From positions 4,154,001 through 4,218,000 of the forward strand of contig NZ_CP114283.1 of the NCBI RefSeq assembly GCF_027107535.1: 64,000 bases of DNA. Direction: 5' to 3'. The translations under genes were made by a program, and so were the position numbers. Source of the DNA: Streptomyces aurantiacus. Its GTDB lineage: Bacteria > Actinomycetota > Actinomycetes > Streptomycetales > Streptomycetaceae. This document shows positions 17,657 to 26,606 of this stretch, one piece after another. Numbering within the stretch: position 1 is the first letter of the stretch; the number at the start of each line of letters is the position of its first letter. A model generated the notes under the pieces. That model saw nothing but the letters and a program-made list of their open reading frames with translations. It was not told the DNA's origin and did not search any database.

Positions 17657-17722
17657 AATCTGGAATTTGACCGGCGGCCCTGCCGGCTGAGGAGTTCTGC
17701 TCCTACGGCAGTTGGGCCTTTG

Positions 17723-17754
17723 GCGGTGAAGGCTTCACTCGAAGTCTTCACCGC
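17723..17754 (+). terminator. Hairpin terminator
   Basis: GCGGTGAAG pairs with CTTCACCGC, and inside it CTTC pairs with GAAG around a 4-base loop, giving a 13-bp stem with one mismatch. It follows the small membrane protein gene. Confidence 0.65.
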
Positions 17755-17887
17755 TCTCGTCGTGTTGAAGCGGCAAAGGCTATGACGCAGAGGAGGAGGG
17801 GATCGTGTCGGCTCTGGCGGGTATCGGTTTCGAGGGCAGTCCGCTAGGTGCGTTGAGTCCTGGCGCTGCCGAGGGAGAGTGAGGTAC

Positions 17888-18118
17888 ATGCGGCAGCGTT
17901 CGCGTTCCCAGTCCCCGCCGGCATGGGCCAAGGCAGGAAATCGCTGGGGGCCGTGGTTGTACTGGCCGATGCTCTGCATAAGCATCGGGCTCTTGGTGTG
18001 GCGGATCATCGACGGTGACGGCGCGACTAGAGTCGCGGTGGCAGCTTGTCAGGTGCTCTTATGGGGCGGCCTTTTGCTCGCCAACCGGTCTGCGCGGCGC
18101 AGGAATCACGAAACGTGA
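17888..18118 (+). CDS. Small membrane protein, hypothetical
   Basis: 76 residues with two hydrophobic segments (WLYWPMLCISIGLLVWRII and VAVAACQVLLWGGLLLAN) and basic ends (RQRSRSQSPPA, RSARRRNHET). ATG 17888 is favoured since GAGGGAGA (17871-17878) lies 9 bases before it; the in-frame GTG 17879 would be too close. No known family and no function inferred. Confidence 0.6.
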   Translation: MRQRSRSQSPPAWAKAGNRWGPWLYWPMLCISIGLLVWRIIDGDGATRVAVAACQVLLWGGLLLANRSARRRNHET

Positions 18119-18212
18119 CGGGAGTCGCCTTCTTGGTGCTGCCGGGCTGCGAGGCGCGTCGTGGGTTGAGTGGAGGCGGCGTGGCAGGGCTCGGGGGCAG
18201 CGGATCCGAGTG

Positions 18213-18680
18213 TCAGCCGGCCCTTTCGACGTACGACGCCAGGTTGGCCAGCGAGGAGGCGATTCCGGCTTCGTGGGCTGCCTGCTCGATGCCGGGTGGC
18301 ACGTCCGTGGCCGTGACGGTCACCTCGGTCCCGGAACCCGCGGCGGCGAGATGCCAGGTCATCGTCATGGTTCCCGCATACGAGGGGTCGTCGGCCTCGA
18401 ACTCTGCTCGCTGCACCACGCGCTCCGATGGCACGAGTTCGGCGAACCCGACGTCGATGACATCCGTCGCGTCTGACGACTTGCCGGGGCTGTCGGTGGG
18501 ATCGAGATAGGTGAGAACCATCCGGAACCCGCCACCAGGTCGTGGATCCCAGCGCTCGACCCGCCCACTCATACCGTCCGGCGGCAACCACGTCTCGAGC
18601 GATTTTCGGTCGAGTAGAGCGCCGTACACAGCCGCCGGGGGTGCCGCGATCCTGCGACTGGCGCGGTCGGTCCTGTCCAT
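18213..18680 (-). CDS. SRPBCC (AHSA1-type) domain protein
   Basis: 155 residues forming one START/Bet v1-like fold: RRIAAPPAAVYGALLDRKSLETWLPPDGM at the start, the central strand region GGGFRMVLTYLD, FAELVPSERVVQRAEFEADDP, and GTEVTVTATDVPPGIEQAAHEAGIASSLANLASYVE at the C-terminal helix. The ligand cavity binds hydrophobic molecules or client proteins. Start ATG 18680 is directly at the fold. Lone gene; partner unknown. Confidence 0.88.
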   Translation of the reverse strand: MDRTDRASRRIAAPPAAVYGALLDRKSLETWLPPDGMSGRVERWDPRPGGGFRMVLTYLDPTDSPGKSSDATDVIDVGFAELVPSERVVQRAEFEADDPSYAGTMTMTWHLAAAGSGTEVTVTATDVPPGIEQAAHEAGIASSLANLASYVERAG

Positions 18681-18822
18681 GGCCCGAGTCTACGGCCGAG
18701 GAGGTTTTCTGGGCGCGTCGTCATCGATGGCAGACCCCGGCGAATCGGCCTGCTCCGCCTCAGCCTCCCGCAGGTTTTGACGGGGCTTGCACGGCGAAAC
18801 CCAACCGGTAGAGTCGACGCGC

Positions 18823-19227
18823 ATGACAGCAGAGTCACCGGTGCAGACTGTGCAACGCTTGTTCCCGCTGCTGGCCGAGGGGAAGAGCGCGGAGGCGGTG
18901 GCCTTGTTCGCCGACTCGGTGTCCTTCTCGATCCCGCACCCGCCGGGCATTCCATGGGTACCGGAGGTCGACTCGGCGGAGGGCATGCGGACGTTCTTCG
19001 ACCTCCTGCAGAGCCATGTGCAAGCCAAGGAGTTCGACCTCCGTCAGGTCATCGCCGAGGGCGACGACGTGGTCCTCCTCGGCCGCATGGTCTCCGAGGT
19101 CAAGAAGACAGGCCGGGACATCGACACCGCGTTCGCCCTGCACACCACGGTCCGGGACGGGCGGATCACCCGCTACCACCTCTACGAGGACACCCATGCT
19201 GTAGCCAAGGCCTACTTCGACGACTGA
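18823..19227 (+). CDS. NTF2-like (SnoaL-type) protein
   Basis: 134 residues: VQTVQRLFPLLAEGKSAEAVALFADSVSF is the opening helix of an NTF2 cone fold, followed by DSAEGMRTFFDLLQ, VIAEGDDVVLLGRMVSEVKKTGR and a C-terminal DGRITRYHLYEDTHAVAKAY. Such proteins are small ligand-binding folds or isomerase/cyclase enzymes. ATG 18823 starts at the fold; an earlier ATG (18787) would add 12 residues without family similarity. Alone between divergent and convergent neighbours. Confidence 0.85.
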   Translation: MTAESPVQTVQRLFPLLAEGKSAEAVALFADSVSFSIPHPPGIPWVPEVDSAEGMRTFFDLLQSHVQAKEFDLRQVIAEGDDVVLLGRMVSEVKKTGRDIDTAFALHTTVRDGRITRYHLYEDTHAVAKAYFDD

Positions 19228-19420
19228 TCACCCGGCGGACCTGCGGCTCAGCCGGACCACATGGCCGTGGCAGTCCGCCCGGGACCACCTGCTCCGCCCG
19301 GCCCCGAGGGCGTCGTCGTGCCCTGGACGAGGCACGGCAGACAGTACCCCGGTCGGCGCGCGAAGCTGCCTGTGGTTCACGTCGTTCGAGCGGTGCTCGC
19401 GGCACTCGTGCCCGTCCGGA

Positions 19421-20395
19421 TCAGCGCCCTGTGGAGACGGCGCTTGCGGCCAGTTTCCGTGCCAGCTCCGTGAGTTCGGGAGCGTGCAGGACACGGTCGC
19501 CGAAGCCGGGTAGGGGGACATGCAGCGCCTCGGCCCACCGTCGAGGGATGGCGTCGAGTCCGTGCACTGCCCCGGCCAGCGCTCCGCACACCGCGGCCAC
19601 GGTGTCCGTGTCGCCGCCCAGGTCGATCGCTGCGCGCACGGCTTCCTCGTAGGACGACGTCGTCCGTACTGCCCAGACGGCGGAGCCGAGACAGGGCCAG
19701 ACCGCTGCGTTGAACTCGGTGGCGAGGTCCGGGTGCCAGCCGGGCGCGAGTACGGCGGCGTACCGGGCGCGGTGGTCCGGGTGCACCTCTGCGAGTGTGT
19801 CCGGTAGGGCGGAGAGCGGGTCCTCTCCGGTGAGTGCGACGCGGATCAACTCGTGGAAGATCGCGGTGCCTTCCCATGCAGCTCGATCACCGTGGGTCAG
19901 TGCGGCCAGGCGACGGCCGGCGTCCATGGTGACATCCCGGCCGTGGGGTGCGAAGTACACGCTGGACGTGGCGGCGCGCATCAACGCGCCGTTGCCCGCG
20001 GCTCGTTGGTTGACCTGGAAATGCAGGGACGCGGCCAGGTCCCAGGGATCGCCGCTGAAGAGGACCGCTTCGGTCTGCAGGCCGATGTCCTTCGGCTCGG
20101 CGGTTGCCCAGCGCCTGAACCTGGCGAAGACATCGGGAAGTTCGAGTCCGCCGCATTGCAGCAACGACTCTCCGACAAGCACTGCCATCTGTGTGTCGTC
20201 GGTGGCCTCGCCCGGCTCCCACCCGCCTCCTCCGCACATCTCACCCCCGCTGCCCGCCCTTGGGAATCGCTCGGAGAAGGAGCCCTCCGGGCCGAACTCG
20301 AAAGGCGCGCCGAGCGCGTCCCCGACGGCGGAACCCAGGATGGTGGCGACGGCTCGTCGTGTGCGGACAGAGGCGTCGGCGAAGGGGGCGCTCAT
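19421..20395 (-). CDS. ADP-ribosylglycohydrolase family protein
   Basis: 324 residues. Diagnostic motifs for the DraG/ARH fold with its two-metal site: GSAVGDALGAPFE, then ATDDTQMAVLVGESLL with the metal-binding TDD, a middle region LMRAATSSVYF, and the C-terminal GGDTDTVAAVCGALAGAVHG. These enzymes remove ADP-ribose from proteins, nucleic acids or small molecules. ATG 20395 (MSAPFADASV) is chosen since the family fold begins about 10 residues later; the upstream frame to 20539 shows no similarity. No ADP-ribosyltransferase partner is nearby. Confidence 0.92.
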   Translation of the reverse strand: MSAPFADASVRTRRAVATILGSAVGDALGAPFEFGPEGSFSERFPRAGSGGEMCGGGGWEPGEATDDTQMAVLVGESLLQCGGLELPDVFARFRRWATAEPKDIGLQTEAVLFSGDPWDLAASLHFQVNQRAAGNGALMRAATSSVYFAPHGRDVTMDAGRRLAALTHGDRAAWEGTAIFHELIRVALTGEDPLSALPDTLAEVHPDHRARYAAVLAPGWHPDLATEFNAAVWPCLGSAVWAVRTTSSYEEAVRAAIDLGGDTDTVAAVCGALAGAVHGLDAIPRRWAEALHVPLPGFGDRVLHAPELTELARKLAASAVSTGR

Positions 20396-20558
20396 CGCGT
20401 CAGAGTACGAGACCCCATGTGCAAGACGTGTACGAGACCGCCACCGGTCCCGGCAGTTCATGTGGCGGTGCTCCGCCAGGAATGCCCGTCCCCGATGGAG
20501 CAGGTGCGGTGGGACGGCGCTTGTCATCTCCAGGACCACGTTGGTGAGGCGGCAGAAG

Positions 20559-20575
20559 ATCTGACACCGTCAGAT
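20559..20575. promoter_or_regulatory. Perfect palindrome, candidate TetR operator
   Basis: ATCTGACACCGTCAGAT is a 7-bp arm inverted repeat around three bases, 60 bases before the TetR start. A second small palindrome, CTGACGATCAG, follows at 20580-20590. Position and symmetry fit autoregulation by the adjacent TetR protein. Confidence 0.6.
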
Positions 20576-20635
20576 TTCTCTGACGATCAGCAACTTCTCG
20601 GTACACCAGGAGACTTGTCGTCGTACGGTCGTTCC

Positions 20636-21514
20636 ATGCCCGTCGAAGAGCACATAGCTGCCCCGCTCTCCCTGCGCCAACGGCGTCGAGCAGCCGCCAC
20701 CCAGGAGATCCTGGACGCCGCTGAGCGCCATATCGCCGAACACGGCCCCGCGGCCCTGTCCCTGCGCGCGGTGGCCCGGAGTCTGGGGATGACCGTGCAG
20801 GCGCTCTACCACTACTTTCCCAGCCGGGACGATCTTGTGACGGCGCTCATCGCCAAGGCGTACGAGGCGCTGGCCGAGGCCGTGGGGGCTGCTGTCGACG
20901 CCGCGGAGCACGGCTCGTCCCTGGAGCGTGTGGTGATCGCGGCCGAGGGGTATCGCCAGTGGGCCCTCGTTCATCCTGGGCGATTCCAGCTCCTCTACGG
21001 AGCGCCGTTGCGGCACTACGAGGCTCCTGTCGACGGACCGACCACTCAGGCGTTGCGCCGGATGAGTGCGATCTTCGAGCGGGAGATCTTCGGTGGTTTC
21101 GCCCCGGCACAACTTGCCGCGGCCGATACCCCTGCTCTCTCGCCTGAGCTCTTGGCGTATCTGAGTCAGTTGCCGCCCACCGGCCGGCGAGAGCTACCGC
21201 CTCCCGCGACCGCGCTCGTCATGAGCGCGTGGGGACACATGCATGGACTCGTCGTTCTGGAGGTGTTCGGGCACACCTCGTTCCTCGGCGACCATCAGGC
21301 CGAGATCTTCCGCATGGCGATGCGGAACTTGGTGGAGGACATCCACCGCCGGATCCCTGCCGCCGGGCCGGGGGAGGGGGACAAGGGACCGGGAGACGGC
21401 CATCGCAGTACGGACGACAGTGTTCACACTCGGCCCTCCGGTTCGGCCGCTGGTGGGCGTGGTGACGAGGGACGGGACCTGTGCGTGGGAGCCGGTCAGA
21501 GGTCGCCACTGTGA
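20636..21514 (+). CDS. TetR/AcrR-family transcriptional regulator
   Basis: 292 residues. The N-terminal helix-turn-helix is clear: ATQEILDAAERHIAEHGPAALSLRAVARSLGMTVQALYHYFPSRDDLVTALI at about residues 22-75. The C-terminal region (TetR_C-type: VIAAEGYRQWALVHPGRFQLLYGAPL, ALVMSAWGHMHGLVVLEVFGHTSFLG) is the ligand and dimer domain. The last ~45 residues are a polar Gly/Asp-rich tail. Start ATG 20636; a perfect palindrome at 20559 is the likely operator. The divergent ADP-ribosylglycohydrolase gene (start 20395) and the regulator itself are the nearest possible targets. Confidence 0.9.
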   Translation: MPVEEHIAAPLSLRQRRRAAATQEILDAAERHIAEHGPAALSLRAVARSLGMTVQALYHYFPSRDDLVTALIAKAYEALAEAVGAAVDAAEHGSSLERVVIAAEGYRQWALVHPGRFQLLYGAPLRHYEAPVDGPTTQALRRMSAIFEREIFGGFAPAQLAAADTPALSPELLAYLSQLPPTGRRELPPPATALVMSAWGHMHGLVVLEVFGHTSFLGDHQAEIFRMAMRNLVEDIHRRIPAAGPGEGDKGPGDGHRSTDDSVHTRPSGSAAGGRGDEGRDLCVGAGQRSPL

Positions 21515-21603
21515 GCACGGGTTTGCTGCTACCGGGCCGCAGGAGAACTTCCGGGCGTTCCGCAGCAACCGGACGAGGATGCTCACTGTCGGCCGCCGCT
21601 TCT

Positions 21604-22983
21604 TCATCCGGTGGTCCCAGCGGACTTGTCCATGGGGCGGGAACGCCGGCCGGTGCGACGGCGCAGGGTTTTGGGCAGGAGCTCGGTGGTGACGAAGGCG
21701 ACCACTGCCGCCAGAATCACCACGGGCATCATGTCGGGGCTGCCCAGCAGTAGGGCCACGAGCACCACGCTGCTCACGGGGAGCCGCAGGGTGGACGCGA
21801 TGGCCGCCGCCATGCCGGCGGCCATCGCGGGGACGAGCCCCAGATACGGCAGAGGCGCCAGCAGTGCACCGGTGGCGGCTCCCAGGAAGAGGGCGGGGAA
21901 GATGGGGCCGCCCCGCAGGCTGCCCAGGCACAGGGCGTATGCGATGCCTTTGAACAGCAGAATGGCAAGCAGCGCACCGACACCCCAGGAATGCGGGTCG
22001 GCGGTCAGCTCGCTCAGGGTGGCCTGGCCGGACGAGGCGACGTCGGCAGGTGAGCGGCCGGTGAACAGCGTGTAGAGCGCGGCGCAGGTCGCCGCGCCCA
22101 GCGCGCAGAGGACGGTGCGTACGCGTACGCCCGTCCGGACGTATGCCGCCACCAGTCGTCCCGCGGCCAGTGCCAGGTGCATCACGAAGGCGATGGCGAC
22201 GGCCAGGAGCAGGGACCAGAACACGTCTCCGGCGTCCAGACGGGGGAACGGCGAGGAGAGCTTCAGGCGAAGGCTTCCTGTTTCCAGTCCGGTCCAGCGG
22301 CCGAAGCCGGTGAATACCAGGGCACCCACCCCGCTGGACAGCAGGGCGGGCAGCATGACCGCGAACAGTCGCGGTCCGCCGACGCCCGCGACCTCGATGA
22401 GGAGCACGGCGGCGACCAGTGGGCTTCCGAAGATCGCCGCGATGGCCGCCCCGGCTCCGGCCGCACCCAGCAGTGCTGTGCTCTGCACGGTCGCAGGTGC
22501 GCGTGCGAGGTCGCGGAAGAGCAGGGCCAGACCACCTCCCAGGGCGATGAGTGGTGCTTCCGGACCCAGGACGGCGCCGAACGGGAGGCTCGCGGTCGCG
22601 GCGAGGACCACCCCCGGCAGCGCCCTCGGTGAGGTGCCTTCGGTATGCAGGCCGGAGACCGGTGCGTGACCGGCCCCACCGGGAAGGTGCGCGGCGGCCA
22701 GGCCGACGACCACGCCCGAAACGAGGAAGAGCGGCAGCGGCCACCACCACGGGGGAGTGCCCCACCCCAGGCTCTGCGGGAGATCCGCCCACAACACGTG
22801 TTCCAGTTCGTGCAGCCCGACCAAGAACCAGAACGCCGCGAGGGAAACCGGGATACCGAGGAGCGCGCAGAAGACGAGCAACTTCAGATAGCCGGGAGCG
22901 AGCAGTAGATCCCGCAGGCGGTCTGTTTCCTGAGGCTGTGCCCCGCTGACCGCCGGATCGGATCGTGGGCTGGGCTCCGCCAT
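21604..22983 (-). CDS. ClC-family chloride channel or H+/Cl- antiporter
   Basis: 459 residues with about ten membrane helices. ClC signatures are partly variant: GAVLGPEAPLIALGG carries the gating Glu (usual GREGP), and RGGPIFPALFLGAATGA is the GxFxP block near the C-terminal half; the first selectivity motif (GSGIP) appears as GGAGHAPVSGL, a notable change. Members carry chloride or fluoride, with or without proton exchange. ATG 22983 has GGAAGGAAG just upstream; the ATG at 23001 lacks one. A divergent LapA gene lies 393 bases away. Confidence 0.88.
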   Translation of the reverse strand: MAEPSPRSDPAVSGAQPQETDRLRDLLLAPGYLKLLVFCALLGIPVSLAAFWFLVGLHELEHVLWADLPQSLGWGTPPWWWPLPLFLVSGVVVGLAAAHLPGGAGHAPVSGLHTEGTSPRALPGVVLAATASLPFGAVLGPEAPLIALGGGLALLFRDLARAPATVQSTALLGAAGAGAAIAAIFGSPLVAAVLLIEVAGVGGPRLFAVMLPALLSSGVGALVFTGFGRWTGLETGSLRLKLSSPFPRLDAGDVFWSLLLAVAIAFVMHLALAAGRLVAAYVRTGVRVRTVLCALGAATCAALYTLFTGRSPADVASSGQATLSELTADPHSWGVGALLAILLFKGIAYALCLGSLRGGPIFPALFLGAATGALLAPLPYLGLVPAMAAGMAAAIASTLRLPVSSVVLVALLLGSPDMMPVVILAAVVAFVTTELLPKTLRRRTGRRSRPMDKSAGTTG

Positions 22984-23376
22984 CGGTGCTTCCTTCCTCA
23001 TCGGCCCGGTGCCCCGGGCGCAGCCCGCTGCGGACCTGCGGTGAGTGCGGTGCTGTCGGCCTCGGAACCGGGAGCCTGAGTGGGCAGAGCGAGGGTCAGG
23101 CCCAAAACCAGGTGTCACAGCCGCTCAGGTCCATCGCTACCCGTGGTTTCCGCCCGGTGCAACACAGACATAGGTGCACTGACGTGCGGTGCTCTTGCTC
23201 CGACCGTGTGAACGAGGCAGTGCGTCCGTGATCGGAGCAGGGCACGGACAGCGGACCCCGCTTTTGCCTGCGGCGCTGTCTTCAGCGGCCAGGACTGCCC
23301 AGGAACGGTCATCGGTCGCGCGTCGCGTGCTGGGAGAGGACGCTGGACGAGGGGCCAACGTTGGGAGAGACACGCC
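22984..23376. other. Divergent intergenic region, no gene seen
   Basis: 393 bases between the ClC and LapA genes. It should hold both promoters. No stress-sigma consensus or clear palindrome was found. Confidence 0.4.
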
Positions 23377-23643
23377 ATGGCTCAGACCGGCACGGACCAC
23401 AAGGCGCACACGCCGTTTCTTTCCCGCCCTGGCGTCCGCCGGTTCGCACCGTTCCTTCTGATCAGTGCGATCGCTCTGGTCTTCATCTTCGAGAACCGCT
23501 CGAGCGTCAAGATCCGTCTCCTCGTCCCGGAGGTGACCATGCCCCTGTGGGGTGCCCTTCTGATCGCCTGGGGACTCGGCATGCTCGCCTGCCTCTTCAC
23601 CGTGCGTCGACGCTCGCACCGACATCATCGGCACTCGAGGTGA
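23377..23643 (+). CDS. LapA (lipopolysaccharide assembly A)-domain membrane protein
   Basis: 88 residues: a cytosolic basic N-terminus, first membrane helix FLLISAIALVFIFENRSSVKIRLLVPEV with the LapA hallmark FxxENxxxVxxxL, a short outer loop, then the second helix WGALLIAWGLGMLACLFTV and a basic RRRSHRHHRHSR tail. In Streptomyces such proteins are common small stress-linked membrane proteins of unknown role. ATG 23377 has GGGAGAGA 8 bases upstream. Confidence 0.85.
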   Translation: MAQTGTDHKAHTPFLSRPGVRRFAPFLLISAIALVFIFENRSSVKIRLLVPEVTMPLWGALLIAWGLGMLACLFTVRRRSHRHHRHSR

Positions 23644-23791
23644 CGTCACGCTGAGTGTCATCACGCCCCTATGTCGCCCAGAGCTGTCGGCGAGGAGTTC
23701 GGATCCTCTGGACGTGAGGACGGCCCACGACCGTTGCTGAGGCGCGCGGCCCGCCTCCCGGGCAGGTGGTGCTCGGACCGCGCGCCCGCGT

Positions 23792-25027
23792 TCACTCTCC
23801 CGGTGCCGCCTTGCGCAGGGCGGTGATGCAGGTGGTGATGGCGTCCTGGAGTTCCTCCAGGCGCTGCAGCATGTCGTCCTCGTAGATGGTGTCGAGGTCG
23901 TCGACGTCGTCGAAGGTCAGCTCCTCGAAGACCTTGGTCGCCTTCTGCAGGCTGCTGTAGAACTTCGTGCGGCGTTCCTGGAGGCGGAGTTCGGGGTTGG
24001 CCTGGATGGTCTGGGCGACGAGGTCCTTCACGGAGTCGTACGCCTCGGAGGCCCACTCGCTGGTCTCTTCACCCTCGTCGAGTTCGTCGATGAGGGAAAG
24101 GTGGCGCTCGGCCTCGGCACGAAGCTCCGCAGGGGCGTCGATGGTCTGTCCGGCAGGGGTTTTGACCTGGCCGTTCTCCACGATCTGCCGGACGTAGCCG
24201 ATGCGGCTGGCAGCCTGCGTCTCGGAGGCGACCGCCTTCTTCAGGTCGTCGGTGCGGGCGATGTCACGGGCCAGTTCCGTCTGCAGCGCCGGGTCCTCCT
24301 GGAGCCGGTCGAGAAGTGCCGTCCGGGCCGCCTGGGCCGTGGAGGGGTCGGCGAGGATGGCGGCCCGCAGCGCGGTGGGATTCTCGGCGACCTCCAGGGC
24401 CTTGGTCGGCCGGATGCCCTCGGCCTCGGCCGCCGCGGCGATCGCCGTGCCCCGCTCGGAGGCGGCGCTGGAACGGGAGGTGTAGTACGAGTGCCACACG
24501 TCTGAGTCCGGCAGTTCCACGTCCTGGCCCGGGGTCAGCGCCTCGAAGTACGGGACGAGGCCGTCGTCGGCCGCCTTGTCCCACGCCTTGTAGTAACGCA
24601 TGACCCGCTCGGGCGAGCACCCGGCCAGTTCGGCGAAGCCCTTCGCGGAGACCTTCGATGTTTCCCCCGCCAGCTCTCCGCCGGGCCGCACGCTGCGCGC
24701 CACCTTGAGCGCGAACGCCCAGCCGCCGGCCCGCACGTACGCCCCGAAGTCGCTGGCGTCCTGCGCGACATCAGCGTGCACATCGTCCCGGGTCCCAGCG
24801 TCCTGGGTCTCGGTGCCCTGGGTCTCAGCGGCGTGGGTCTCAGCGTGCTGGGCCTCCGCGTCGAGCGTCTCGTCCGCCGGGGCCGGGTTTTGCGTGTCGG
24901 CCGTCGGAACCGGGTCGACGGATGTTCCGGGCTCGACCCAGAACTCCTCGGCTTCTGCTGTCGCCTGTCCGGGCACCTGGTCGACGGGAGGGACGGCCGG
25001 TTCGGGCTGAGCGGTCACTACGGTCAC
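23792..25027 (-). CDS. Uncharacterised protein with HTH-like region, Glu/Ala-Thr-rich linker and helical C-terminus
   Basis: 411 residues. GTG 25027 has CCAGGAGAG about 7 bases upstream; a longer frame to 25282 lacks one. Residues ~1-85 are acidic and repetitive (AETHAAETQGTETQDAGT), typical of a disordered linker. The next block, SAKGFAELAGCSPERVMRYYKAWDKAADDGLVP at about 140-175, reads as a helix-turn-helix. The rest is highly helical and acidic (AQAARTALLDRLQEDPALQTEL, LSLIDELDEGEETSEW, QKATKVFEELTFDDVDDL), with likely coiled-coil. This suggests a DNA-binding scaffold-type protein. I do not recognise a named family. Confidence 0.75.
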   Translation of the reverse strand: MTVVTAQPEPAVPPVDQVPGQATAEAEEFWVEPGTSVDPVPTADTQNPAPADETLDAEAQHAETHAAETQGTETQDAGTRDDVHADVAQDASDFGAYVRAGGWAFALKVARSVRPGGELAGETSKVSAKGFAELAGCSPERVMRYYKAWDKAADDGLVPYFEALTPGQDVELPDSDVWHSYYTSRSSAASERGTAIAAAAEAEGIRPTKALEVAENPTALRAAILADPSTAQAARTALLDRLQEDPALQTELARDIARTDDLKKAVASETQAASRIGYVRQIVENGQVKTPAGQTIDAPAELRAEAERHLSLIDELDEGEETSEWASEAYDSVKDLVAQTIQANPELRLQERRTKFYSSLQKATKVFEELTFDDVDDLDTIYEDDMLQRLEELQDAITTCITALRKAAPGE

Positions 25028-25295
25028 TGGGAGACTCTCCTGGGGCCTGAGGAAGAACGAGGCGTCAAAGGGCAGCGCAGGCAGCCTATATGAACCTGTT
25101 CGCAATGGTTTGAGTGCCCTCTGATGCGGTGGTCGCGACCTTCTCAGAGTGCCTTGCCGCGCCCGCGGACGGTCCGATCTCCCCGGCGCGTTCGGCGACT
25201 TGTGCAGCGAAACGCCGCGCACCGAGGCGAACTCGGGCTCACGAGGCTCCCGGCGCATCGATAACTCTCCGACTTCACTCAAGTACGCTTAGTCA

Positions 25296-26336
25296 ATGAA
25301 CGTTTCGAGCGCGGAACTCCGTGCAGCGCCGGGGCCGACGGCCGTGGTGACGGGCGTGGGTTCCTATCTTCCTCCCCGCCGCGTGACCAATGACGAGCTG
25401 TGCTCCCGGCTGGACAGCAGCGACGCGTGGATCCGGGAGAGAATCGGCATTCAGGAGCGCCGCCGGGCGGACGCGGTGGTGTCCACGGGAGATCTGGCCC
25501 TGGAAGCCGCGCGGAGGGCGATGCGCTCTGCGGACGTGGCGGACGTCGACACCCTGGTCCTGGCCACGACCACCCCGGACCACCACTGCCCGGCCACCGC
25601 GCCCGCGGTCGCCCACCGGCTCGGGCTGCGCGACGCGGTCGCCTTCGACGTGACCGCCGGCTGTGCGGGCTTCGTACACGCCTCGGCGGTCGCCGCTGGG
25701 CTCATCAGCGCGGGGAGCGCCCGGAAGGTGTTGGTCGTGGGGGCGGAGACGATGTCGGCCATCATCGACTCCGACGACCGCTCCACGGCCCCTCTCTTCG
25801 GCGACGGCGCCGGAGCGGTGGTCCTGGAAGCCGGATCCGGGAAACAGGACGGCAGCCTCGGACCCTTCGTCTGGGGCAGCGACGGTTCACTCGCCGACGC
25901 CATCGTCATCCCGGCCGGCGGAGCCCGTGAGCGTGACCGGCGGGACAGCGCGCCCGCGGGTGACTTCTTCGTTCACATGCGCGGGAACGAGGTCTTTCGT
26001 CACGCGGTGCGTCGCATGAGCCAGGCCGCCCGGGACGCGGTGAAAGCCGCGGGGTGGGCCCTCGACGAGGTCGACCGGCTGATCGTCCACCAGGCCAACG
26101 GACGCATCGGCGCCTCCGTCGCCGACGCACTAGGCATCCCGCCCGAGCGCACGCCTTCCAACATCGCCCACGTCGGCAACACCGCGGCGGCGTCCGTGCC
26201 GTTGCTGCTCGCCCACGCCGCGGACGAGGGTCAGCTGAAACCCGGGCACCGCGTGCTCGTTGTCGCTTTCGGCAGCGGGCTCGCCTGGGCCGCCACCACC
26301 CTCGTGTGGCCGCCGGGCATCACCGCTGAGCTGTAG
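25296..26336 (+). CDS. Beta-ketoacyl-ACP synthase III (FabH-like)
   Basis: 346 residues, thiolase fold. Catalytic triad: Cys123 in TAGCAGFVHA, His265 in VHQANGRI and Asn295 in HVGNTAAASV. Other blocks: GVGSYLPPRRVTNDEL at the N-terminus, GDGAGAVVL, and the GHRVLVVAFGSGLAWAA end. FabH-type enzymes condense an acyl-CoA starter with malonyl-ACP, or act in specialised metabolism as acyl transfer enzymes. ATG 25296 lies 6 bases after a TACGCT that could be a -10, so the mRNA may be leaderless. It is the first gene of a compact operon with an ACP and an alpha/beta hydrolase. Confidence 0.92.
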   Translation: MNVSSAELRAAPGPTAVVTGVGSYLPPRRVTNDELCSRLDSSDAWIRERIGIQERRRADAVVSTGDLALEAARRAMRSADVADVDTLVLATTTPDHHCPATAPAVAHRLGLRDAVAFDVTAGCAGFVHASAVAAGLISAGSARKVLVVGAETMSAIIDSDDRSTAPLFGDGAGAVVLEAGSGKQDGSLGPFVWGSDGSLADAIVIPAGGARERDRRDSAPAGDFFVHMRGNEVFRHAVRRMSQAARDAVKAAGWALDEVDRLIVHQANGRIGASVADALGIPPERTPSNIAHVGNTAAASVPLLLAHAADEGQLKPGHRVLVVAFGSGLAWAATTLVWPPGITAEL

Positions 26337-26372
26337 AGATCCACCTGCCCAGGAACGTAAGGAACAAAGCAC

Positions 26373-26606
26373 GTGCTGGAAGAACTCAAGGGCATCCTCA
26401 CGACACAGGCCGGACTGCCCGCCGCGCCCATCACCGCCGACGCGACCCTGGCCGACGCAGGTGTCGACTCCATGGCCGTGACGGTGCTGTCCATGCAACT
26501 GGAGGACCGCATGGGCCTGTTCCTCACCGAGGACGAACTCTCGCGCGCCCCCACCGTCAACGCCCTGGCCGACCTCATCGCGAGCCGAGCCGCCGGGAAA
26601 CCGTGA
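26373..26606 (+). CDS. Acyl carrier protein
   Basis: 77 residues, GTG start. The phosphopantetheine attachment site is Ser33 in DAGVDSMAV, in place of the usual DSL, and the acidic recognition helix follows (LSMQLEDRMGLFL). It lies 36 bases after the FabH-like gene; its stop TGA overlaps the next gene's start (GTGATG), so the three genes are translationally coupled. Probably a dedicated carrier for the product of the KAS III, not the primary fatty-acid ACP. Confidence 0.9.
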   Translation: MLEELKGILTTQAGLPAAPITADATLADAGVDSMAVTVLSMQLEDRMGLFLTEDELSRAPTVNALADLIASRAAGKP

